Below are positions 1 through 9,170 of a DNA stretch of 33,613 nucleotides, one piece after another. This DNA is from Chryseosolibacter sp035628595 (GTDB lineage Bacteria; Bacteroidota; Bacteroidia; Cytophagales; Cyclobacteriaceae): contig DASPJN010000152.1 of assembly GCA_035628595.1 (NCBI GenBank), forward strand, positions 1 to 33,613, read 5' to 3'. Position numbers and translations under genes: made by a program. The notes below the pieces were generated by a model, which made no database searches, was not told the origin of the DNA, and was given only the letters and a program-made list of their open reading frames with translations. How positions within the stretch are numbered: the first letter of the stretch is position 1; the number at the start of each line of letters is the position of its first letter.

Positions 1-2388
1 ATGGGAAATGATGTCGCCGATATCAATCATGACGGTTACCCCGATATTCTCAGTCTCGATATGCTGCCCGAGCAGGAAGAAGTAATCAAACGTTCGGAGG
101 GTGACGAGAACATCAACACATTTAAACTTCGCACTGGTGAATATGGATATTACTATCAGTTCGAGCGTAATGTATTGCAGGTTAATCAGGGTAATGGCCA
201 GTTTGTTGAAACCGGTTTGATGAGCAACGTTGCGGCAACGGACTGGAGTTGGAGCGCACTTTTTTCAGATTTTGACCAGGATGGTCATCAGGACTTGTTT
301 GTTTCAAATGGAATTCCGCGCAGACCAAATGATCTTGATTATATCAAGTATGTATCCAGCGAGCAGATTGCCAATACAATACAGACGACAAAGCTTGTTG
401 ACCAAAAAGCACTCTCGATGATGCCATCCGGAGACGTGCAGAATTATGTATTCAAGGGATCTGGCAACTATCGTTTTGATAACAAATCATTGGAATGGCT
501 GCCAGCTGAAAAGAACTGTTCGTCGGCAACAGCGCTCGGCGACCTGGATAACGATGGCGATCTGGATATTGTTATTAATAATGTTGACGATAAGCCTGCG
601 ATTTACGTCAATCAAATTGATCAGGCGCGCAATTATTTGAAAATAAGGTTGAAGGGTAAAGAGACGAATACGTTTGGTGTTGGAGCGCGTGTGTATTCTT
701 TTCATGATGGACTAATGCAAGTGAAAGAATTGTACACGGTGCGAGGTTTTCAATCGTCAGGAGATCCGCTTATACATTTTGGTTATGGATCACACACATC
801 CATTGATTCACTTTTTATTGTTTGGCCCGATGGAAAAGTGAAAAAGCTGAATAATGTGAAACTTAACCAAACGCTTACGCTTTCACAGGAGGATGGTGTT
901 GACGCAAAACTCCGATTGAAAAAGAATGATAGTAACGCAATGTTATTCGAGTCTGTGAAATCCGAGACGTTGGGGTTGGATTTCGCGCATGAAGAAGACC
1001 CATACACCGACTTCAACCGGTTGAAGCTCCTTCCGTATCAGCAATCAGACCGGGGACCGGCTACCGCCACGGGCGACATAAATAATGATGGAATGACCGA
1101 TGTTTTCTTTGGCGGTTCAAAATTTATTCCGAGTCAATTATTCATCCAGAAGGAAAATGGATTCGCTCAATTAAATATTTTGGAAATACGAAAGGACTCA
1201 ATAAAGGAAGATGTTGAGGCGATCATCGCTGACCTTAATAATGATAAAAGCAATGACCTATTAATTGCAAGCGGTGGGGCAGACTTCTATGGAAAGGCGA
1301 AGCAACTTCTTGATACCTACTACATCGCAACAGATTCCGGCTACGAGGCTGCGAATGTGGAGGGGTATTATGAAAACGCTTCCTGCATTAAAGCCAGCGA
1401 TTTCGACAACGATGGCGATACCGATCTGTTCATCGGCAATCAAACTGTGTCGAATGATTTCGGAAAAACGCCCCGCTCGTGCCTGCTCGTAAATAAGAAC
1501 GGTAAGTTAATCCCCGTGCAGCAAGACCTGTTTGATAAGCTGGGAATGGTAACAGATGCGACCTGCACGGATTATAATAACGATGGCCAGGTTGATCTGG
1601 TGGTAGTGGGAGAGTGGATGGCTCCAATATTTCTTAAAAATGAAAAGGGAATTTTTTCGTCGGAGAAATTAACCTCAGTGCCACTCAATGGCTTGTGGCA
1701 ATCAGTTTCACCGTTTGATATCAATGGCGACGGAAACATGGATTTTATTCTCGGCAATTGGGGACTTAACGCAAAGTTCAAGGCTTCAGCAACGAATCCG
1801 CTGAAGATGTACTACAGCGATTTCGATGAAAATGGAACGACTGAGACGGTGACGGCAATCAGTAAAGACGACGAATATTATCCGCTTGATGGCTTTGATC
1901 TGATGTCGAGTCAGATCGTGAGCCTGAAAAAGAAGTTTACGAGCTATGATGCATTTGCCGGTAAAACCATCGAGGAGATATTTTCGAATGAGCAATTAAA
2001 AAAATCAATTGTGTACGAGGTACACCAACTTGGCTCTGGTTATTTGAAAAACGAAAACGGAAAATTCACATTTGTCGAGTTTCCTGCTGATCTGCAACTG
2101 GCGCCGATCATGGCGCAACTGAAATTTGACTTTGACGCCGATGGGCACGATGAGGTATTACTGGGCGGTAACTATTTTGGTGTGCAGCCATTCCACGGAC
2201 GCTATGGCTCATTTGCGGGGGCCGTTGTAAAAGAGAACGGGCAGATAATCAACGGTCGCGACACAGGTCTCAACTTTTTCAATCAGTCCGTGCGACATTT
2301 TAATGTAATTAAATTTCAGAGCGATCATTACTTACTGGTGACAGTTAATAATGGACCGTTGCAGGTATATAAACTATCAGCCCTATGA
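1..2388 (+). CDS. VCBS/FG-GAP repeat protein with ASPIC/UnbV domain, 5' truncated by the window edge
   Basis: The frame is open from base 1, so the ATG at position 1 is probably internal; related proteins usually run past 1000 residues and begin with a region missing here. The visible 795 residues carry repeated calcium-binding-type loops of the FG-GAP/VCBS kind: NHDGYPDI (about 9-16), FDQDGHQDLF (91-100), LDNDGDLDI (182-190), INNDGMTDVF (360-369), and several more up to FDADGHDEV near the C-terminus. An ASPIC/UnbV domain lies at about 212-293 and includes the stretch GVGARVY. The protein is predicted to be an extracellular or surface beta-propeller. In Bacteroidota such proteins often accompany polysaccharide-uptake loci, but their molecular role is not established. 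Its stop overlaps the next start (ATGA, 2385-2388), so the two are probably co-translated. Family assignment is confident; function is not. Confidence 0.9.
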   Translation: MGNDVADINHDGYPDILSLDMLPEQEEVIKRSEGDENINTFKLRTGEYGYYYQFERNVLQVNQGNGQFVETGLMSNVAATDWSWSALFSDFDQDGHQDLFVSNGIPRRPNDLDYIKYVSSEQIANTIQTTKLVDQKALSMMPSGDVQNYVFKGSGNYRFDNKSLEWLPAEKNCSSATALGDLDNDGDLDIVINNVDDKPAIYVNQIDQARNYLKIRLKGKETNTFGVGARVYSFHDGLMQVKELYTVRGFQSSGDPLIHFGYGSHTSIDSLFIVWPDGKVKKLNNVKLNQTLTLSQEDGVDAKLRLKKNDSNAMLFESVKSETLGLDFAHEEDPYTDFNRLKLLPYQQSDRGPATATGDINNDGMTDVFFGGSKFIPSQLFIQKENGFAQLNILEIRKDSIKEDVEAIIADLNNDKSNDLLIASGGADFYGKAKQLLDTYYIATDSGYEAANVEGYYENASCIKASDFDNDGDTDLFIGNQTVSNDFGKTPRSCLLVNKNGKLIPVQQDLFDKLGMVTDATCTDYNNDGQVDLVVVGEWMAPIFLKNEKGIFSSEKLTSVPLNGLWQSVSPFDINGDGNMDFILGNWGLNAKFKASATNPLKMYYSDFDENGTTETVTAISKDDEYYPLDGFDLMSSQIVSLKKKFTSYDAFAGKTIEEIFSNEQLKKSIVYEVHQLGSGYLKNENGKFTFVEFPADLQLAPIMAQLKFDFDADGHDEVLLGGNYFGVQPFHGRYGSFAGAVVKENGQIINGRDTGLNFFNQSVRHFNVIKFQSDHYLLVTVNNGPLQVYKLSAL

Positions 2389-3281
2389 AGAAAATATCAT
2401 GGTTCCTGATTGGTGTAGCAGTAATTGCACTGGTTTATTATTTCTTTCTCGTTCCGTATGAGTATAGGGTTCGATTTAAAGCGGCAACAAATCCAGGTGA
2501 TGTGATTCAAACCGTCAGGCTGTGGGAAAGGTCACTCGATAGTTCGATGATTTCTAACGTAGACACTACCGCATCTTTGGTTCAAACCATCTCATGGGAA
2601 AAACGAAACTACCGGTTCACATGGATGTTTGAAATGATCAATGACTCTGTAACATCGGTTGTGATTGAGATGTCTGAGCCAGGCGAGCGTTTTATGAACA
2701 AGCTTCTGGTTCCGCTCAGTGAACGGCAAATTGAGATTGACGCAAATGAAATCGGGCGTCAGTTTTATGATGTTCTTAAAACCCATTTGCAAATAACGCG
2801 CGTGACGGTTATCGGAGAAACCCGGTTGGATCCTAACTTCTGTGTTTGTCGTTCGGCAACGACGAAGCAAACCGGAAAAGCATTTGGTATGATGAAAGAT
2901 TATTCACCCCTAAGTTCATTTGTCGATGATTTTGAATTGAAGCCGGATGGCCTTCCCATCGTCCGTGTAACTGAATGGGACCATGATAAAAATCATCTGG
3001 CCTTTGACTTCTGTTTCCCGATTCTAAAAATGGATTCTCTTCCTGATTCAGAATTCGTTAGGTATAAGGCCTTTCCGGGACAGACTGTTCTGCACGCTGA
3101 GTATCGCGGCAACTACATCACTTCGGATCGCGCGTGGTATGACTTATTTCGTTACGCTGAGAATAACGGTTACGAGGTTGTCGGATTTCCGATCGAATAC
3201 TTTCATGATAATCCGAACACAGGTGTAAACGAAGAAGAATGGCTCGCCGATATTTATCTTCCCGTGAAGAAGCGCCTCTGA
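2385..3281 (+). CDS. Membrane-anchored SRPBCC plus GyrI-like (AraC effector-binding type) protein
   Basis: This is a 298-residue protein with one N-terminal hydrophobic segment (about residues 5-23), positively charged before it, so it is either anchored in the inner membrane or exported. The region at about 28-135 resembles an SRPBCC/polyketide-cyclase-like fold (EYRVRFKAATNPGDV, then alternating strands). The C-terminal half, about 140-298, resembles the GyrI-like small-molecule-binding domain also found at the end of AraC-type regulators, including AEYRGNY and the terminal EEWLADIYLPVKK. No helix-turn-helix is present, so it is not itself a DNA-binding regulator. The start overlaps the preceding stop by four bases, which suggests translational coupling. 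Its ligand is unknown. I judged the domains by pattern only; the GyrI-like part is the firmer of the two. Confidence 0.8.
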   Translation: MKKISWFLIGVAVIALVYYFFLVPYEYRVRFKAATNPGDVIQTVRLWERSLDSSMISNVDTTASLVQTISWEKRNYRFTWMFEMINDSVTSVVIEMSEPGERFMNKLLVPLSERQIEIDANEIGRQFYDVLKTHLQITRVTVIGETRLDPNFCVCRSATTKQTGKAFGMMKDYSPLSSFVDDFELKPDGLPIVRVTEWDHDKNHLAFDFCFPILKMDSLPDSEFVRYKAFPGQTVLHAEYRGNYITSDRAWYDLFRYAENNGYEVVGFPIEYFHDNPNTGVNEEEWLADIYLPVKKRL

Positions 3282-3300
3282 CCTTATAAACAGCAAATAA

Positions 3301-5331
3301 ATGATAATGAAAATAATAAGGATATTTTGTCTTGTGTTGATAAGCATTGCATGCAGTGCGCAGAACGATTCATGGACAATCACGGCCTCCGATATCAATC
3401 CCAATAACTATTATGGCATCACTGTGGCCAATGGGATGATAGGACTCGTGTCGTCGGCCGAACCAATGAAAGTTAAAGATGTTGTTTTGAACGGTGTCTA
3501 CGACTACTACCAGCGCGGACGTGTTTCTAATATCCTGAAAACGTTTAATCACATCAACATGAACCTCGATGTGGATGGACGAAGGATTGGTCAGCGTGAT
3601 ATCTCGAACTATACGCAGGTTTTGGATATGAAGAAAGCATCGCTCACGACTACGTTTGACATCGGAGAGAAAGTTACAGTCACGCACTCGCTCATGGCCT
3701 TGCGGCACCTTCCGTTTACGTCAATGGCAATGATCGAAATAAAAGCCAGGAAAGATGTCCGCATTACGCCGATGAGTGTCATTGAGGCGCCGAATCATCT
3801 TGCCGATGTACGGAATCTTTACAGCGAGATTGACCGTCCGCACGTAACCATTCCGTTGCTGACCTCTTACGGCAAGAGTCCGTCGGGTAAGCATACCGTT
3901 GCAGCATCCAACAGTATTATTTTCACCGAGAAGCATGGAGAAGAGCCCGATCTTATTCACGAAGACTGGGATTATAACATGCACCTGGTGAAGTTTAACA
4001 AATCACTGAAGGCAGGGGAGACGTACCGGTTTTCCATCGTGGCATCTGCCACCTCTACCGAACACTTCGATGATCCGCTGAACGAGGCTGAGCGCCTCAC
4101 AATCTTTGCAAAGCTTGAAGGCACGGAGCGTTTACTGCAACGTCATCATGCGGAATGGGAAGAACTCTGGAAAAGCGATATCGTTATCGAGGGAGATCCA
4201 GAAAGCCAGCGTGCAGTGCGTTCGGCACTTTATCACCTGTACTCCTTCGCGCGCGCAGGTACAGCGTATAGTTTGTCGCCGATGGGATTGTCTGGACTGG
4301 GATATAATGGCCATGTGTTCTGGGACACGGAGTTATGGATGTATCCGCCGTTATTGGTGTTGCAACCGGAAATCGCTAAATCTTTACTGGAGTATCGCTT
4401 CGAACGACTCGAAGCTGCCAAACAAAATGCGTTTTCACACGGATACGAAGGCGCAATGTTTCCCTGGGAGTCATCGGATGAAGGCACGGAAGATACGCCT
4501 GTATGGGCGCTAACCGGCCCTTTCCAGCATCATATCACGGGATGCGTGGGGTGGGCGTTCTGGAAGTACTACCAGGTAACGAAAGACAAAGAATGGTTGC
4601 GGACACGTGGGTATCCGGTTCTTAAAGAAGTGGCGGATTTCTGGACGAGCAGAGTAGAGCGTAAGGGGCCAGGTCGTTATGAGATCAACAATGTGATCGG
4701 CGCGAATGAGTGGCAGGAGAATATCGACAACAATGCATTTACCAACGGGATGGCTATCACTGCTCTCCGCTATGCCACGCAGGCCGCAGAAGAGCTCGGT
4801 ATCACGGCCAACCCCGACTGGAATCATGTTGCTGATAACATTCCCATCCTGAAATTTTCTGATGGCACTACCAAAGAGAATGCAACCTATGATGGCGTGG
4901 ACATCAAGCAGGCGGATGTCAACTTGTTGGCGTTTCCCCTCGAGATTATAAGTGACAGGGCGCAGATTGAGAAAGATTTGAAATACTATGAGCCGCGCAT
5001 GTCAAAGGAAGGCCCTGCCATGGGAAACTCTGTGCTATCAACGCTTTATTCGCGCCTGGGAAATCAGGAGAAAGCATTCGGGCTTTTTGTGAAAAGCTAC
5101 AAGCCCAATGAGGTTCCTCCGTTCAATGTGCTTGCCGAAACAGCTGGAGGGACGAACCCCTACTTCGCGACAGGTGCCGGAGGTATGTTGCAGGCAGTGG
5201 TCTTCGGATTCGGGGGGCTACAGATCTCGGATCAGGGAATAACCCAACGAAAGACAGTCTTGCCATCGAAGTGGCGCTCATTGAAGATCACGGGTGCCGG
5301 TATTTCTGATGTACAGTACGAGGTGAAATAG
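3301..5331 (+). CDS. Exported glycoside hydrolase family 65 (kojibiose hydrolase or acid trehalase type)
   Basis: The product has 676 residues with an N-terminal signal sequence ending near IACSAQ, compatible with either SPI cleavage or a lipobox (SIAC). An alternative ATG lies two codons downstream at 3307. The body follows GH65 architecture: an N-terminal beta-sandwich domain, then an (alpha/alpha)6 barrel with HVFWDTELWMYPP (338-350), the general-acid motif GANEWQEN with Glu470, and NNAFTN. LAETAGG with Glu613 sits where hydrolytic GH65 enzymes have a general base. Phosphorylases use phosphate instead, so this enzyme is more likely a hydrolase. Exported Bacteroidota members include a kojibiose hydrolase from Flavobacterium; acid trehalase is the main alternative. 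The substrate cannot be settled from sequence. It lies two genes upstream of a GH37 trehalase, supporting a role in alpha-glucoside breakdown in the periplasm. Confidence 0.88.
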   Translation: MIMKIIRIFCLVLISIACSAQNDSWTITASDINPNNYYGITVANGMIGLVSSAEPMKVKDVVLNGVYDYYQRGRVSNILKTFNHINMNLDVDGRRIGQRDISNYTQVLDMKKASLTTTFDIGEKVTVTHSLMALRHLPFTSMAMIEIKARKDVRITPMSVIEAPNHLADVRNLYSEIDRPHVTIPLLTSYGKSPSGKHTVAASNSIIFTEKHGEEPDLIHEDWDYNMHLVKFNKSLKAGETYRFSIVASATSTEHFDDPLNEAERLTIFAKLEGTERLLQRHHAEWEELWKSDIVIEGDPESQRAVRSALYHLYSFARAGTAYSLSPMGLSGLGYNGHVFWDTELWMYPPLLVLQPEIAKSLLEYRFERLEAAKQNAFSHGYEGAMFPWESSDEGTEDTPVWALTGPFQHHITGCVGWAFWKYYQVTKDKEWLRTRGYPVLKEVADFWTSRVERKGPGRYEINNVIGANEWQENIDNNAFTNGMAITALRYATQAAEELGITANPDWNHVADNIPILKFSDGTTKENATYDGVDIKQADVNLLAFPLEIISDRAQIEKDLKYYEPRMSKEGPAMGNSVLSTLYSRLGNQEKAFGLFVKSYKPNEVPPFNVLAETAGGTNPYFATGAGGMLQAVVFGFGGLQISDQGITQRKTVLPSKWRSLKITGAGISDVQYEVK

Positions 5332-5394
5332 GACCTTGTGTCTTTCTGTTTACGAGGTGATTTTGTTATTTTTGATTTTATCTTACCCACTGCT

Positions 5395-6753
5395 ATGAAG
5401 AATTTTTTCGCCCTCGTGGCGTGTAGCGTTATGTTTTTCTTTTCGTGTTCGGTCGAACAAGATGGCGCATGGAAGGAGAAAGCGGCGAACCCGGCAAATC
5501 TTCATCGTTCCGTCAAGCAGGTTACCGATGTCATCGTTCACGATATTTTCTCGCCACCGGTGGCTGCGCGCATTTATGCGTATATGAGCGTTGCGGCTTA
5601 TGAAGCAGCGATCCATGCCGATGATCGATACCAATCACTCGCAGGTCAGGTAAATGGACTTGATGCTGTCCCGCAGCCGAATCCAGGAGAGGAATATTCA
5701 TTTGAGCTTGCGGCGGTACAGGCAGCCCTGACGGTTGGACGTAACCTTGTTTTCTCTGAAGACAAAATGAATGTCTTTTACGAGCAGCTCATAAAGGATT
5801 ATAAAGATGCCGGAATGCCCGAAGATATTTTTGAACGTTCTATTGCGTATGGCAATGAGGTTGCAAATCATATTATGGGCTGGTCTTCGAAAGATAACTA
5901 CAAGCAAAGCAGATCTTTTCCAAAATACAGCATTAGTAAAGATCCCGCCACGTGGAAACCTACGCCGCCGGCTTACATGGATGCTATTGAGCCGCACTGG
6001 AATAAGATCAGAACCTTCGCGATTGATTCTGCCGGACAGTTTAAACCGGCCGCGCCAACTACCTTTTCAATTGACAAAAAAAGTAAGTTTTACAAAGAGG
6101 CAATCGAAGTTTATGAAATGGGAAAGAATCTTACCGAAGAACAACGGGCAATCGCTTCTTTCTGGGACTGCAATCCATTTGTGATGAATGTGCGCGGACA
6201 TGTTATGTTCGCCAGTAAAAAGATTTCTCCCGGAGGCCATTGGATGAACATCGCTCACGTCGCTTCTAGCAAGGCAAAGAAGAACTTTGTTGAATCAGCC
6301 GAAGCTTATGCACTGCTCTCTTTGTCGCTTGTCGATGGGTTTATCAGTTGCTGGGATGAAAAGTATCGCACATTGGTAATCAGACCTGAAACTTATATTA
6401 ATCAATACATCGACGAGGAATGGTTACCCCTTCTGCAAACGCCACCGTTTCCCGAATATACCAGTGGACACAGTGTGATCTCATCGGCATCCGCAGTAAC
6501 GCTTACCAAGTTGTTCGGCGAGAACTTCGCGTTCACGGACTCTACGGAGATAGAGTTCGGGATGCCAGCCAGAAGCTTTTCTTCATTCACACACGCTGCG
6601 GAAGAAGCTGCCATCAGCCGGATGTATGGCGGTATCCATTATCGACCTGCAGTAGATGAGGGATTCGTAGAGGGAAAGGCGCTGGGCCACTACGTTGTGC
6701 AGAAGATCAAAACACGTAAAGAACAACAAGAACAAATTGCCAATGCGAAATAA
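5395..6753 (+). CDS. Vanadium-dependent haloperoxidase / PAP2 superfamily lipoprotein
   Basis: I chose the ATG at 5395 over an upstream GTG at 5338 because it begins a clean lipoprotein signal, MKNFFALVACSVMFFFSC, with the modified cysteine at residue 18. The mature 452-residue protein has the phosphate/vanadate-binding signature of the superfamily: K323...R330-P331 (KYRTLVIRP), S357-G358-H359 (EYTSGHS) and S408-R409...H415 (SRMYGGIHYRP). It belongs with the secondary-metabolism and environmental type rather than small membrane PAP2 phosphatases, because it lacks multiple transmembrane helices. The enzyme could be a haloperoxidase or a phosphatase; the active site of the two is shared. The gene lies between two exported glucosidases and overlaps the trehalase start by 11 bases. 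A link to sugar use is suggested by context only. Confidence 0.85.
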   Translation: MKNFFALVACSVMFFFSCSVEQDGAWKEKAANPANLHRSVKQVTDVIVHDIFSPPVAARIYAYMSVAAYEAAIHADDRYQSLAGQVNGLDAVPQPNPGEEYSFELAAVQAALTVGRNLVFSEDKMNVFYEQLIKDYKDAGMPEDIFERSIAYGNEVANHIMGWSSKDNYKQSRSFPKYSISKDPATWKPTPPAYMDAIEPHWNKIRTFAIDSAGQFKPAAPTTFSIDKKSKFYKEAIEVYEMGKNLTEEQRAIASFWDCNPFVMNVRGHVMFASKKISPGGHWMNIAHVASSKAKKNFVESAEAYALLSLSLVDGFISCWDEKYRTLVIRPETYINQYIDEEWLPLLQTPPFPEYTSGHSVISSASAVTLTKLFGENFAFTDSTEIEFGMPARSFSSFTHAAEEAAISRMYGGIHYRPAVDEGFVEGKALGHYVVQKIKTRKEQQEQIANAK

Positions 6754-8323
6754 GCTCCTGCTATTACTCATGCTTCCACTGGCGAGCTGTTCAATACCTG
6801 AACAGAAAACAACATCCACAACTGATTTCTATACATCGTCACTATTTCATGATGTTCAGCTGAAGGCGATTTATCCGGATTCAAAAACATTTGTTGATTG
6901 TACGCCCAAACGAGACTTGACTGCCATCGTCAAAGATTATGAGAAGCTGAAAGACGGACCCGACTTCGATCTTAAAGAATTTGTAAATCTCAATTTTGAT
7001 CTTCCGGTCAGACCAAAGTCTACATTTGCTACCGATACGAACCTGATCATGGAGGAGCACCTCACGCGTTTGTGGCCAGTCCTGACGCGCAAGGCTGACG
7101 AGGCAGAACCGAGGTCATCACTCATTCCGCTACCACACGATTACGTTGTGCCGGGTGGCCGTTTTTCTGAAATATATTATTGGGATAGCTACTTTACCAT
7201 CCTCGGGTTGAAAGCCCAAAAGCGTTATGACCTGATCCAAAACATGGTGAAGAATTTCGCGCACCTGATCAGCACCATCGGATTCATTCCCAATGGCAAT
7301 AGGAATTACTATCTCACCAGGTCGCAGCCGCCATTCTTTTCGCTGATCGTACGCGAGCTGGAGGAATATGATTCGCTTGCAGCCGATCGTTTCCTTGATG
7401 CAATGGTGAAAGAATATCAGTTCTGGATGGATGGTGTTGATTCCATCAGGAATCCAGGTGATGCGCAGCAACATGTGGTGATGCTCAGCGATGGAACGAT
7501 CATGAATCGTTATTGGGATCAAGGCACATCGCCACGTCCGGAAGCATATAAAGAAGATTACCATTTGGCACAGGCGCAACCAGAGCGCGCAGAAATTTTG
7601 TACCGCGATATACGCTCTGCAGCCGAATCAGGCTGGGATTTTAGCAGTCGTTGGTTCAGAGATGGAAAAACGCTTGCTTCCATTCACACCACAGAAATTA
7701 TTCCGGTTGATCTGAATTGTTTAATGGCACACCTGGAGATGATGATTGCCAAAGGATATATCATGCGTGGAAAGCGTGATGAAGCGACTAAGTACACCGA
7801 GCGGTCAAATGCACGACGTCGCGCATTGCTAACGTTCAACTGGGACGCATCGCAAAATTTCTTTTTTGATTACGACTTTGTTGCGGGGAAACATACAGGT
7901 ATCAAATCACTCGCGGGCGTGTTTCCACTGTTCTTTTCGATGACGCAAAAAGACATTGCTGAAAAGGCTGCGCTCACATTGCAGAATGAGTTTCTCAAGC
8001 AAGGCGGTTTAGTGACAACACTGGTTGATACCGATCAACAATGGGACGCTCCCAATGGCTGGGCTCCCTTGCAATGGATGGCGTATCGCGGATTGAAGAA
8101 CTACCAGATTGACAAGCTTGCTGACGAAATTCGTGATCGCTGGCTGCGACAAAATACCCGTGTCTACGAAGCAACCGGCAAGATGATGGAAAAGTACAAC
8201 GTCATGGATACAACATTGATAGCTGGTGGAGGAGAATATCCCAACCAGGATGGCTTTGGCTGGACGAACGGCGTGGCACTTACCTTCCTTAATGAAATGC
8301 GATACGAACTCAATCCTAGATGA
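6743..8323 (+). CDS. treA: Exported alpha,alpha-trehalase, glycoside hydrolase family 37
   Basis: It hydrolyses trehalose to two glucose units. The ATG at 6743 gives a short lipoprotein-type signal, MRNKLLLLLMLPLASC (Cys16), and a 526-residue protein, close to E. coli TreA and TreF. An upstream in-frame start at 6695 would bury the signal and was rejected. Both trehalase signatures are present: PGGRFSEIYYWDSY at 137-150 and QWDAPNGWAP at 433-442, plus DGFGWTNG at 503-510. The likely general acid is Asp299 (ESGWDFSSRW) and the likely base Glu483 (MMEKY). The start overlaps the preceding gene by 11 bases, suggesting coupling. The lipoprotein signal indicates periplasmic or outer-membrane anchoring. 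Family and activity are confident; the exact final location is inferred. Confidence 0.95.
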   Translation: MRNKLLLLLMLPLASCSIPEQKTTSTTDFYTSSLFHDVQLKAIYPDSKTFVDCTPKRDLTAIVKDYEKLKDGPDFDLKEFVNLNFDLPVRPKSTFATDTNLIMEEHLTRLWPVLTRKADEAEPRSSLIPLPHDYVVPGGRFSEIYYWDSYFTILGLKAQKRYDLIQNMVKNFAHLISTIGFIPNGNRNYYLTRSQPPFFSLIVRELEEYDSLAADRFLDAMVKEYQFWMDGVDSIRNPGDAQQHVVMLSDGTIMNRYWDQGTSPRPEAYKEDYHLAQAQPERAEILYRDIRSAAESGWDFSSRWFRDGKTLASIHTTEIIPVDLNCLMAHLEMMIAKGYIMRGKRDEATKYTERSNARRRALLTFNWDASQNFFFDYDFVAGKHTGIKSLAGVFPLFFSMTQKDIAEKAALTLQNEFLKQGGLVTTLVDTDQQWDAPNGWAPLQWMAYRGLKNYQIDKLADEIRDRWLRQNTRVYEATGKMMEKYNVMDTTLIAGGGEYPNQDGFGWTNGVALTFLNEMRYELNPR

Positions 8324-8367
8324 TGTAAGTAAATGTGTATTGCGCACCAGCGTATTTGTTTACGCAA

Positions 8368-8409
8368 CCTTAAACCTTAAACCTTAAATCCTAAATCTTA
8401 AATCTTAAA
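8368..8409 (+). repeat. Six tandem copies of a heptamer, [C/T]C[C/T]TAAA, directly before glpF
   Basis: Three perfect CCTTAAA units (8368-8388) are followed by TCCTAAA (8389-8395) and two TCTTAAA units (8396-8409). A partial seventh, TCTAATG, runs into the glpF start codon at 8414. The array fills almost half of the 90-base gap between the trehalase stop and glpF. A small inverted repeat, GCGTA...TACGC (8350-8365), precedes it. A 7-base change in copy number would alter spacing between any upstream promoter and the start codon. Confidence 0.9.
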
Positions 8410-8413
8410 TCTA

Positions 8414-9118
8414 ATGTCTCCCTACCTGGCCGAATTTTTAGGAACCATGTTACTCATCGTGCTGGGTAATGGTGTGGTTGCATCCGTGATACTGCGCGGA
8501 ACAAAATCAGAAAATGCCGGGTGGCTGACCATCGTTTTTGGGTGGGGGCTCGCGGTAACGTTGGCAGTTTATGCTGTCGGACGTATCAGCCAGGCTCATC
8601 TCAATCCCGCGATAACCATTGCGATTTTTGTTAATGGAGATTTTCCTGGCGAACAGGTTGTCGGTTATATTCTAGCTCAGCTTGCCGGCGCATTCTGCGG
8701 TGCCGTGATCGTGTACCTGTACTTTTTTCTTTATTGGGAACGAACACAGGACCAGGCGACAAAGCTGGCCGTGTTTTGTACCGGCCCTGCTATACGCTCA
8801 CCGTTATCAAATCTCTTCAACGAGGCGTTTGCAACGATGATCCTTGTGCTGGCGATTCTGTTTATCGGTGCCAACAAGTTTGCTGAAGGGTTGAATCCGC
8901 TCGTGATCGGGGCATTGATTGTGTCAATAGGTCTAAGTCTCGGATCAACAACCGGTTTTGCTATCAATCCGGCGCGGGATTTCGCTCCGCGTTTGGCGCA
9001 TTTTGTTCTACCTATTCCCGGAAAGGGGCATTCGGATTGGTCGTATGCATGGATCCCAGTGGTTGGGCCGATCATCGGCGGTCTGGCAGGTTCATGGTTA
9101 TTCAAGATGTTGTTTTAA
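8414..9118 (+). CDS. glpF: Glycerol facilitator (MIP/aquaporin family)
   Basis: This 234-residue inner-membrane channel has six predicted helices and the two half-helix NPA motifs of the MIP family, at 64-66 (HLNPAITIAI) and 185-187 (INPARDF). The Asp straight after the second NPA-Arg (NPARD) and the Gly-Phe before it (TTGFAINPA) fit the glycerol-conducting GlpF group rather than water-specific AqpZ. It is slightly shorter than E. coli GlpF (281 residues). The next gene is glycerol kinase, which traps glycerol after entry. The heptamer repeat just upstream ends four bases before the start codon. Confidence 0.95.
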   Translation: MSPYLAEFLGTMLLIVLGNGVVASVILRGTKSENAGWLTIVFGWGLAVTLAVYAVGRISQAHLNPAITIAIFVNGDFPGEQVVGYILAQLAGAFCGAVIVYLYFFLYWERTQDQATKLAVFCTGPAIRSPLSNLFNEAFATMILVLAILFIGANKFAEGLNPLVIGALIVSIGLSLGSTTGFAINPARDFAPRLAHFVLPIPGKGHSDWSYAWIPVVGPIIGGLAGSWLFKMLF

Positions 9119-9170
9119 GGCGCGGTTCGCGTTAAGCTTTCAGTCTCCACCAGCTTTCAATAAATCTGAT

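Noticed and set aside
5317..5360. Exact 10-base direct repeat TACGAGGTGA at 5317-5326 and 5351-5360
   Set aside because: The first copy is part of the GH65 C-terminal codons, flanks do not match, and no element lies between. It is probably chance or a small old duplication.
5361..5374. TATTTTTG (5367-5374), a match to the Bacteroidota -7 box before the haloperoxidase gene
   Set aside because: No acceptable TTTG box lies 19-21 bases upstream, and the sequence is very T-rich, so a chance match is likely.
8368..8409. Heptamer array as a CRISPR or telomere-like element
   Set aside because: Units are directly abutting without spacers and the array is only 42 bases long; it is a simple tandem repeat.
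8958..9170. A longer glycerol kinase start overlapping glpF
   Set aside because: The extra residues are glpF read in another frame and do not resemble any FGGY-kinase N-terminus; ATG 9171 starts the standard motif.
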